Source: Xanthobacteraceae bacterium (GTDB lineage: Bacteria > Pseudomonadota > Alphaproteobacteria > Rhizobiales > Xanthobacteraceae). Taken from it: a stretch of 7,670 nt of DNA. Within the stretch, counting starts at the first letter, position 1. Every line of letters begins with the position of its first letter. The notes under the pieces were generated by a model, which saw only the letters and a program-made list of their open reading frames with translations, made no database searches and was not told the DNA's origin. A program made the position numbers and the translations under genes. Below are positions 1 to 5,193 of the stretch, piece by piece. Where the stretch lies: the NCBI GenBank assembly GCA_030036975.1, contig JASHSE010000659.1, forward strand, positions 1 to 7,670, in the 5' to 3' direction.

Positions 1-1447
1 CGAACGAGTTGGCCGCCTGGCAGTGCGGGCAATTGGCCGGATGCGGCATGGCGAAGCCGCAATGGTGGCAGACGAGCTGGCGGCGGAAGCGATGATCGAC
101 CAGCCAGGCGTCGCAGTTCCGGCAGGCGAAGCGGAAGCCGCAGGCACGGCACAAGGTCAGCGGCGCGTAGCCGCGGCGGTTGAGAAACAACAATGCCTGC
201 TCGCCCCGCTCCAGCGCGGTTTTGACCGCGCCGGCCAGCACCGGCGAGATGAAATGGCGCGGCGGCGGCGGATCGCGGCGCAGGTCGATCGGCTCGATGG
301 CGGGCAGGCGCGCCCCGCCGAAGCGCTCGGGCAGAGCGAGGCGCACGTAGCGGCCGCGCCGCGCGTTGACTTCGGTCTCGAGCGACGGCGTCGCCGACGC
401 CAGCACCACCGGAATGCGCGCGATATGGCCGCGCACCACCGCCATGTCGCGGGCGTGATAGCGCACGCCGTCCTCCTGCTTGTAGGCCGGATCGTGCTCC
501 TCATCGACCACGATCAGGCCGAGGTCGGCGTAGGGCAGAAACAGCGCCGAGCGCGCGCCGACCACGACGGAAACGTCACCGTCGGCGACCGCGCGCCAGG
601 TGCGGGCGCGCCGCCGCGGCGACAGATCCGAATGCCATTCCGCCGGACGGGTGCCGAAGCGCGCAGCGAAGCGGTCCAGAAACTGCGCGGTCAGCGCAAT
701 CTCCGGCATCAGGATCAGACTCTGCCGGCCGCTGCGGATCGCGTCCGCTACGGCTTCGAAATAGACTTCGGTCTTGCCCGAGCCGGTGACGCCGTCGAGC
801 AGCGTCACCGCATAGCCGCCCTTGGCGATGGCGGCTTTGAGCGCGTCGGCCGCGGCGCTCTGCGCGGCGCTGAAATCGGGACGCTTGAAATCCGGATCGG
901 GATTTTGCGCCACCGGCTCCGGCGGCAGCACCACGGTTTCCAGCGTGCCTTCGTCGATCAGGCCATCGATGACGCCGGTCGTGACGCCGGCTTCGCGCGC
1001 CGCTTCGGTTTTGCCGCGCACCATGCCGTCGGCAAGGAGTTGGAGTACGCGGGACCGCGCGCCGGTCATGCGCTGCGGCGGGTTTTTTCCGGCGACCCGC
1101 ACACCGACGCGCTCGCGTTCGGCGCCCAAATGCTCGCCCATGCGCAGGCACATGCGCAGCACCATGCCGCGCGAGCTCAAGGTGTAATTCGCCACCCAGT
1201 CGACCAGGCTGCGCAGTTCGCCTTGCAGCGGCGGCGCGTCGAGTTTGTGTTCGACGTCCTTGAGCCGGTTGTCGAGCCGCGGATTGGGTTTGGGATTGTC
1301 GGCCCAGATGACCGCGGTGGCCGCGCGCGCGCCGAGCGGCACCGACACGATATCGCCCGGCGCCAGATCAAGTTTGTCCGGCACCCGATATGAATATTCG
1401 CGGTCGAGAGCGACCGGGACAAGAACATCGACAATGCGCCTGACCAT
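1..1447 (-). CDS. priA: Primosomal protein N' (PriA helicase), 5' part; 3' end cut by the window edge
   Basis: PriA is a cytoplasmic 3'-5' superfamily 2 DNA helicase that recognises stalled forks and reloads the replisome. The frame stays open from ATG 1447 to the left edge, giving 482 codons. An in-frame TAA lies 10 codons upstream, so this ATG is the only reasonable start. The N-terminal fork-binding region (about 1-105) begins MVRRIVDVLVPVALDREYSY. Walker A is GVTGSGKT at 219-226, followed by EVYFEAV. The Walker B/DEEH box is at 315-318, a NRRGY helicase motif at 423-427, and the zinc-binding region holds eight cysteines (433, 436, 442, 445, 460, 463, 473, 476). All sit close to their places in the roughly 730-residue E. 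coli protein, so about 250 residues are missing outside the window. It is transcribed divergently from xerC. Nothing suggests a broken gene. Confidence 0.96.
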   Translation of the reverse strand, partial: MVRRIVDVLVPVALDREYSYRVPDKLDLAPGDIVSVPLGARAATAVIWADNPKPNPRLDNRLKDVEHKLDAPPLQGELRSLVDWVANYTLSSRGMVLRMCLRMGEHLGAERERVGVRVAGKNPPQRMTGARSRVLQLLADGMVRGKTEAAREAGVTTGVIDGLIDEGTLETVVLPPEPVAQNPDPDFKRPDFSAAQSAAADALKAAIAKGGYAVTLLDGVTGSGKTEVYFEAVADAIRSGRQSLILMPEIALTAQFLDRFAARFGTRPAEWHSDLSPRRRARTWRAVADGDVSVVVGARSALFLPYADLGLIVVDEEHDPAYKQEDGVRYHARDMAVVRGHIARIPVVLASATPSLETEVNARRGRYVRLALPERFGGARLPAIEPIDLRRDPPPPRHFISPVLAGAVKTALERGEQALLFLNRRGYAPLTLCRACGFRFACRNCDAWLVDHRFRRQLVCHHCGFAMPHPANCPHCQAANSF

Positions 1448-1474
1448 GGCCGATTGTGTGCCGATTCCCGGCGG

Positions 1475-1489
1475 TTAAGAAAGAGTAAA
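1475..1489. promoter_or_regulatory. Possible CtrA-like box (TTAA-N7-TAAA)
   Basis: An AT-rich patch in the GC-rich priA/xerC intergenic region reads TTAA, seven bases, TAAA. This is one base from the alphaproteobacterial CtrA consensus TTAA-N7-TTAA. It lies 27 bases upstream of the priA start and about 83 upstream of the xerC start. Two GANTC (CcrM-type) sites flank it, at 1463-1467 and 1529-1533. The match is seen in the sequence; any cell-cycle role is inference. A single imperfect box is weak evidence. Confidence 0.2.
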
Positions 1490-1509
1490 GCGCGGCCGTG
1501 CATGCTCCG

Positions 1510-1567
1510 CTCATTCCCGCGAAAGCGGGAATCCAGCAAACTGGGTCTCCGCTTGCGCGGGGACGAG
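1510..1567. repeat. REP-like palindromic intergenic repeat (27-bp imperfect inverted arms)
   Basis: Two 27-base arms (1510-1536 and 1541-1567) flank the 4-base spacer CAAA and match as inverted repeats at 21 of 27 positions. Each arm also folds alone. The left hairpin has perfect 8-bp arms ATTCCCGC/GCGGGAAT with a GAAA loop (1513-1532). The right one pairs 1546-1552 with 1557-1563 around a TTGC loop. Read in different frames it gives the peptides IPAKAGIQ and FPRKRESS. These are familiar signatures of a dispersed palindromic repeat in many proteobacterial genomes that often creates false N-terminal extensions. It sits between the divergent priA and xerC genes and touches the xerC ribosome-binding region. 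Copy number in this genome cannot be seen from one window. Confidence 0.8.
1559..1563 (+). promoter_or_regulatory. Candidate xerC Shine-Dalgarno inside the palindromic repeat
   Basis: GGGGA lies nine bases before the xerC ATG at 1573 and is the best purine-rich match there. It forms part of the 3' arm of the repeat's right hairpin (1546-1563), so it would be paired if the whole hairpin is transcribed. It favours the 1573 start over the earlier in-frame ATG at 1498, which would translate through the repeat. Confidence 0.4.
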
Positions 1568-1572
1568 CGGCA

Positions 1573-2517
1573 ATGCATTCCACTGACGGAGCACATCGCA
1601 TCGCGCCCGGCGTCGCCACCCAGGTCGAGGGCTGGCTTACCTATCTCACCGCCGAACGGCGCATGGCGGCGAAAACCGTCGAGGCCTATCGGCGCGACGT
1701 TCTGCAATTCCTGGCGTTCTTGGCCGAGCATCGCGGCGGCGCGCCGTCGTTGAAGGAGTTCGCCGCGCTGACGCCCACGGACGTGCGCGCCTTCATGGCG
1801 GCACGGCGGGCGCAGGGCATCGGCAGCCGCTCGCTGATGCGCATGCTCGCCGGCACACGCGCCTTCGCCCGCTATCTGGAGCGCGGCGGCAAGGGCCATG
1901 TCGGCGCGCTGTCCGCGGTGCGGGGGCCGAAGATCGCAAAAAACTTGCCGCGGCCGCTGTCCGTCGCTGCCGCGCGGCGCATGGCCGACCCCGACGTGCC
2001 GGCCGGCGACGGCCACGCGCCGTGGCTCCACGCCCGCGATGCCGCGGTGCTTGGCCTGCTCTATGGCGGCGGCTTGCGGATTTCCGAAGCGCTCGGTCTC
2101 AAACGCGGCGCTATCGGGACTGGCGACGCTGTCACCGTCACCGGCAAGGGCGGCAAGCAGCGCATGGTGCCGCTGTTGCCGCAGGTCAAAAAACTCATCG
2201 CCGATTATCTGGCGCTGTGCCCCTACGATATGCCGGATGACGGCCCGTTGTTCGTCGGCGCCAAGGGCGGAGCCTTGTCGCCGCGCCTCATTCAGCTCGC
2301 CATGGCGCGGCTGCGCGGCGCGCTCGGCCTTCCGGAAACCGCAACGCCGCATGCGCTGCGCCACTCTTTTGCCACCCATCTGCTCGCCCGCGGCGGCGAC
2401 CTGCGCTCGATCCAGGAATTGCTCGGCCATGCTTCGCTGTCGACCACGCAGATTTATACTGCGGTCGACGCCGAACGGCTGATCGAGGCGTACCGCAGCG
2501 CGCACCCGCGCGCTTAA
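1573..2517 (+). CDS. xerC: Site-specific tyrosine recombinase XerC
   Basis: XerC acts with XerD and FtsK at the dif site to resolve chromosome dimers at division. The 314-residue product has an N-terminal SAM-like DNA-binding domain (about 15-105) and a C-terminal catalytic domain. The complete active set is visible: R169 (GGLRISEAL), K192 (TGKGGKQR), H260 and R263 (HALRHSFATHLL), H286 (LLGHASLSTTQIY) and nucleophile Y295. The last four sit 20 residues beyond my recollection of the E. coli positions (240, 243, 266, 275), so spacing is conserved and the N-terminus is slightly longer. I start at ATG 1573. The upstream in-frame ATG at 1498 would add 25 residues encoded by the palindromic repeat. 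Divergence from priA and the absence of phage genes argue for XerC over a phage integrase. XerD is the main alternative name. Confidence 0.93.
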   Translation: MHSTDGAHRIAPGVATQVEGWLTYLTAERRMAAKTVEAYRRDVLQFLAFLAEHRGGAPSLKEFAALTPTDVRAFMAARRAQGIGSRSLMRMLAGTRAFARYLERGGKGHVGALSAVRGPKIAKNLPRPLSVAAARRMADPDVPAGDGHAPWLHARDAAVLGLLYGGGLRISEALGLKRGAIGTGDAVTVTGKGGKQRMVPLLPQVKKLIADYLALCPYDMPDDGPLFVGAKGGALSPRLIQLAMARLRGALGLPETATPHALRHSFATHLLARGGDLRSIQELLGHASLSTTQIYTAVDAERLIEAYRSAHPRA

Positions 2518-2579
2518 GAAAATTTCGTGTTATTGGTCGCCTCGTGATTGGGCATCGGCGGGTTACCCTGCCGGAAATT

Positions 2580-2587
2580 AGGAGGGG
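2580..2587 (+). promoter_or_regulatory. Strong Shine-Dalgarno for the DUF4337 gene
   Basis: AGGAGGGG contains a full AGGAGG core whose end is nine bases before ATG 2595. It is the strongest ribosome-binding site in the window. It fixes the start at 2595 and rules out the in-frame ATG at 2544. Confidence 0.75.
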
Positions 2588-2594
2588 CGATCAC

Positions 2595-3182
2595 ATGCCG
2601 GAAGCTAACGAACACCTGGAACATGCCGAGCACGCGCAGCACGCGGAAAACAAGAGGATCGCACTCTTGATCGCGGTGCTGGCGCTGTTTCTCTCGTTCT
2701 CGGAAACGCTGGGCAAGAGCGCGCAGACCGCGGCGATCGACGCCAACGTGCGGTCGGCCGACACCTGGGCGTTCTTCCAGGCCAAGGACATCCGCAAGAC
2801 CACGCTGCTCACCGCCGCCGACCAGACCAACCTGCTGGCCGCTGGCGTGACCGATGCCGCAGCCAAGGCGGCCATCGCCAAGCAGATCGAAGCATGGCGG
2901 GCGACCGCGGCGCGCTATGAATCGGATCCGAAGACCGGCAGCGGCCGCAAGGAGCTGCAGCCCAAGGCCGAAAAGGAAGAGGCGCGGCACGACCTCGCCA
3001 TGGCGCGATATCACCACTATGAGCTCGCCTCCGCCGCCTTTCAGATCGGCATCGTGCTCGCTTCGGCGACGGTGATCACCGGCATGATGGCGCTGGCCTG
3101 GCTCGCCGGCCTGCTCGGCATCGCCGGGTTGTTTCTCACCGCGCTCGGCTTCTACGCGCCGCACCTGCTGCCGTTTTTGTGA
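2595..3182 (+). CDS. DUF4337 family membrane protein, function unknown
   Basis: This 195-residue protein resembles the DUF4337 family, whose function is unknown to me. The N-terminus is acidic and histidine-rich, with His at 7, 10, 13 and 16 in regular steps of three. A hydrophobic segment follows at about 22-36. A soluble stretch of about 110 residues contains the family-like SADTWAFFQAKDIRKTTL and a Lys/Glu-rich helical part (QPKAEKEEARHDLAMARYHHYE). Two C-terminal hydrophobic segments lie at about 149-168 and 171-189. This suggests an inner-membrane protein with three membrane spans and a helical domain between the first and second. It starts 77 bases after xerC on the same strand and could be read from the xerC transcript, but has its own strong ribosome-binding site. 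No catalytic motif is visible. Confidence 0.85.
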   Translation: MPEANEHLEHAEHAQHAENKRIALLIAVLALFLSFSETLGKSAQTAAIDANVRSADTWAFFQAKDIRKTTLLTAADQTNLLAAGVTDAAAKAAIAKQIEAWRATAARYESDPKTGSGRKELQPKAEKEEARHDLAMARYHHYELASAAFQIGIVLASATVITGMMALAWLAGLLGIAGLFLTALGFYAPHLLPFL

Positions 3183-3230
3183 ACGGGGCGGGCACGGCAA
3201 TCAAAAGCAAGTCGCGTCGAGACTCTCAGC

Positions 3231-3259
3231 GGCGAGCGCTTCGCGCCGTTGTTCTTCTC
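3231..3259 (+). terminator. Possible Rho-independent terminator after the DUF4337 gene
   Basis: About 50 bases after the stop codon, GGC-GA-GCG pairs with CGC-GCC around a CTT loop (3231-3247, GA bulged), followed by the T-rich GTTGTTCTTCTC. The stem is GC-rich but short, and the T tract is interrupted. Position between two convergent genes fits a terminator, but the structure is weak. Confidence 0.33.
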
Positions 3260-3313
3260 GATCAGAGAAAGCCGCCGATCGCAATGCGACCAAAATGTGG
3301 GTTCAGCACCCGC

Positions 3314-4195
3314 TCACGCCGCCGGCGGCGGCAAACCGGCCTGCATGCAGGCCGCGCGCAGCGTATTGACGAGCAGGCAAACGATCGTCATCGGCCCGAC
3401 CCCGCCGGGCACCGGCGTAATGGCGCCGGCGACCTCGACGGCCTCGGAAAATTTCACGTCACCGACGATGCGCGATTTGCCGTCCACGGTCACGCGGTCG
3501 ATGCCGATGTCGATGACGGTGGCGCCCGGCTTGATCCAGTCGCCGCGGATGAACTCGGCACAGCCGATGGCGACGCACAGCAGTTCGGCGCGCCGGCAGA
3601 GTTCCGGCAGGTGGCGCGTGAAGGTGTGCGCCACGGTGACGGTGGCGTTCTCGTTGAGCAGAACGTGCGAGAGCGGACTGCCGACGATATGCGAGCGTCC
3701 GATCATCAGCGCTTCGATCCCGGCCAGCGAATCGTGCACGGTCCTGATCAGCTTGAGGCAGGCGATCGGCGTGCACGGCACCAGCGCCGGCAAGCCCGAC
3801 ATCAGCCGTCCGGCATTGAGCGGATGAAAGCCGTCGACATCCTTATGCGGATCGATGCTGGCGAGAATGTGCGAGGTGTCGATCTGCGGCGGCAACGGCA
3901 GCTGTACCAGGATGCCGTTCACGGCAGGATCGCAATTGAGTTTCTTGATGAGAGCGAGCAGCTCGGCCTCACTGGTCGCCGCCGGAAGCGTAAAATCGAA
4001 CGGCCGCATTCCGACTTCGACCAACGCCCGCGATTTGCTCGCGACGTAGCTCTTGCTCGCCGCATTGTCGCCGACCAGAACGACGGCGAGCCCCGGCTGC
4101 AGGCCGTGCGCGGCGACAAGCTGCCGCGTTTCCGCGGCCACCGCGTCGCGCAGCTCCGTTGCCAGCGCTTTGCCGTCGATGATCCGCGCGCTCAT
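3314..4195 (-). CDS. folD: Bifunctional methylenetetrahydrofolate dehydrogenase / methenyltetrahydrofolate cyclohydrolase FolD
   Basis: FolD interconverts 5,10-methylene- and 10-formyl-tetrahydrofolate in the cytoplasm, normally with NADP+. The 293-residue product has full family length. Catalytic and folate-site residues are present: Y50 and K54 (SYVASK), Q98 in GILVQLPLP, D121 in DVDGFHPLNAGRL, PCTP at 140-143, GRSHIVG at 166-172, and the C-terminal GAITPVPGGVGPMT. Three normally well-kept places differ. PCTPxG reads PCTPIA. The position of E. coli R191 is T191 (AHTFT). The usual AVG(R/K)PxF reads AIGCAEF (about 209-215). ATG 4195 overlaps the yggU stop as ATGA, with GGAG just upstream, so translational coupling is likely. 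The same frame runs open to 4381, but that extension is antisense-like, arginine-rich and inside yggU. Confidence 0.94.
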   Translation of the reverse strand: MSARIIDGKALATELRDAVAAETRQLVAAHGLQPGLAVVLVGDNAASKSYVASKSRALVEVGMRPFDFTLPAATSEAELLALIKKLNCDPAVNGILVQLPLPPQIDTSHILASIDPHKDVDGFHPLNAGRLMSGLPALVPCTPIACLKLIRTVHDSLAGIEALMIGRSHIVGSPLSHVLLNENATVTVAHTFTRHLPELCRRAELLCVAIGCAEFIRGDWIKPGATVIDIGIDRVTVDGKSRIVGDVKFSEAVEVAGAITPVPGGVGPMTIVCLLVNTLRAACMQAGLPPPAA

Positions 4196-4527
4196 GAACT
4201 CCGCTTCTCGGCCGCGCCGATACAGCGGGTCAGCGCCGCGATCAGATTTGTTGCATCGCCGGTGATGCGCACCCGTTTCACGCGTGCGGTCGCGCCGGCT
4301 ACCAGCGTAGCCCGACGCGGCGCTGCGCCGACGGCCCGGGCCAGGAGTCGGCACAGCGCTGCATTGGCCTCGCCCTCCCACGCCGGCGCGCGCACCCGCG
4401 CCTTGAGCACGGTGCGGCCATCGGCGCGGAGCTCAAGCCCCTCGACGGCATCGCGGCCGCCGCGCGGCGTCAGGCGAACGTCAACCAGAATACCGCCCGG
4501 CACTGCGGTCCATGCTGTGCCAGGCAC
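4192..4527 (-). CDS. yggU: DUF167 / YggU family protein
   Basis: A small DUF167 (YggU) protein of 111 residues, about the family length; its biochemical role is not established. The family pattern is clear: VDVRLTPRGGRDAVEG near the N-terminus (15-30), an LKARVRAPA strand, an EANAAL segment where many members have GKAN (here GEAN, E53), and GATARVKRVRI near the C-terminus (78-88). I choose GTG 4527, which begins four bases after the yggT stop and gives the usual start position relative to the domain. An in-frame ATG at 4569 would add 14 residues overlapping yggT and has no better ribosome-binding site. Its stop overlaps folD ATG by 4 nt, placing it in the middle of a yggT-yggU-folD operon. 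Confidence 0.87.
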   Translation of the reverse strand: MPGTAWTAVPGGILVDVRLTPRGGRDAVEGLELRADGRTVLKARVRAPAWEGEANAALCRLLARAVGAAPRRATLVAGATARVKRVRITGDATNLIAALTRCIGAAEKRSS

Positions 4528-4531
4528 GACA

Positions 4532-4822
4532 TCAGTAGACGTTGGGCAGAATGTAGAGTTCAATGACATAGCGAATGAACACGATGATCAGAAAAAGAAC
4601 GACGGGCGAAATGTCGATGCCGCCCAGGTTCGGCAGTCTTTTGCGGATCGGACGCAATACCGGATCGGTGACGCGGTAGAGAAAATCCCCGATCACCGCG
4701 ACGCCGTGATTGCGCGTGTTCACCACGTTGAACGCCACCAGCCAGGAGAAGATCGCCATGGCGATCACTACCCAGACGTAGAGCTCAAGAGCAAGGTCGA
4801 TGACGAGAAACAGTGCGCGCAT
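4532..4822 (-). CDS. yggT: YggT family small integral membrane protein
   Basis: The 96-residue protein has two hydrophobic segments (about 6-29 and 73-91) separated by the conserved YggT stretch: NVVNTRNHG, then DFLYRVTDPVLRPIRKRLPN and LGGIDISPVV. This is the single-repeat form typical of alphaproteobacteria. E. coli YggT has two repeats. YggT proteins are inner-membrane proteins; I would not assign a precise activity here. ATG 4822 gives the family's usual MRAL-type start. TTG 4879 would add 19 arginine-rich residues and lacks a Shine-Dalgarno. No good Shine-Dalgarno precedes ATG 4822 either. It is the first gene of the yggT-yggU-folD operon and is divergent from the tRNA gene. Confidence 0.9.
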   Translation of the reverse strand: MRALFLVIDLALELYVWVVIAMAIFSWLVAFNVVNTRNHGVAVIGDFLYRVTDPVLRPIRKRLPNLGGIDISPVVLFLIIVFIRYVIELYILPNVY

Positions 4823-4904
4823 GATGAGGATTCGCGTGAAGAGGTGCCGGAACCTAGCGATTTGTCGCGGCACAAACAAGAAGATGCGTCATTGCGGCCG
4901 ATCC

Positions 4905-4933
4905 TTGACACGCTCAGGGGCCGAACCCTAAAT
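4905..4933 (+). promoter_or_regulatory. Sigma-70-type promoter for tRNA-Ala
   Basis: A perfect TTGACA (4905-4910) is followed by a 17-base spacer and CTAAAT (4928-4933). Start of transcription would fall near 4940, leaving a leader of about 75 bases before the tRNA. A strong -35 box with a looser -10 is common for stable-RNA promoters in alphaproteobacteria. The box is seen; activity is inferred. Confidence 0.6.
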
Positions 4934-5015
4934 GATCGCAATAATTTGCCAAAAGTCCGGCAGACCCCGATCCCGCCTCTCCCTCAAGCGGATCGTCATG
5001 TTGGGGAGGCCACAA

Positions 5016-5091
5016 GGGGCCGTAGCTCAGTTGGGAGAGCGCCGCAATCGCACTGCGGAGGTCAGGGGTTCAAATCCCCTCGGCTCCACCA
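5016..5091 (+). tRNA. tRNA-Ala, anticodon CGC
   Basis: All four stems pair by hand. The acceptor is GGGGCCG/CGGCTCC and the D stem GCTC/GAGC. The anticodon stem is CCGCA/TGCGG with loop ATCGCAC and anticodon CGC at 5049-5051, reading codon GCG. The T stem is AGGGG/CCCCT with loop TTCAAAT. The G3:U70 pair (5018 with 5085), the main identity element for alanyl-tRNA synthetase, is present. Discriminator A and CCA (5089-5091) are encoded. GCG is common in this GC-rich genome, so a dedicated CGC isoacceptor fits. Confidence 0.97.
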
Positions 5092-5193
5092 GCCTTCGCT
5101 CGCGCGCTACGGCTTGGCAGGCCAGCTTTGGGGCGCCGCGCCGGCCAGGGCGCGGCAGGTCCATCGCTGTCAGGGCGCCGCACGTTTCCCGCA

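Noticed and set aside
23..1393. A 456-codon open frame on the plus strand
   Set aside because: It is antisense to priA, whose motifs on the minus strand are unmistakable; its product is arginine/alanine-rich with no recognisable domain.
1498..1572. N-terminal extension of xerC from ATG 1498
   Set aside because: The 25 extra residues are encoded by the palindromic repeat and give its known spurious peptide signature.
1177..2505. A 442-codon open frame on the minus strand
   Set aside because: It is antisense to xerC and then runs out of frame into priA; low-complexity composition, no family signal.
2556..2573. Bulged hairpin (CGGCGGG / CCC-T-GCCG) between xerC and the DUF4337 gene, considered as a terminator
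   Set aside because: No T tract follows; the next bases are GAAATTAGGAGG, the ribosome-binding region. It could be a leader hairpin, but support is thin.
4196..4381. Upstream extension of the folD frame
   Set aside because: It lies within yggU, is arginine-rich, and FolD proteins start at the MSARIIDG-type N-terminus.
4823..4960. Promoter for the yggT operon on the minus strand
   Set aside because: Candidates such as TTGTTT-N17-TAGGTT are too weak to report; a promoter is expected here but not recognisable.
5016..5091. tRNA-Ala gene as an integration site for a mobile element
   Set aside because: No integrase or phage gene follows, and I see no second copy of the tRNA 3' end in the window. 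The nearby tyrosine recombinase is XerC-like.
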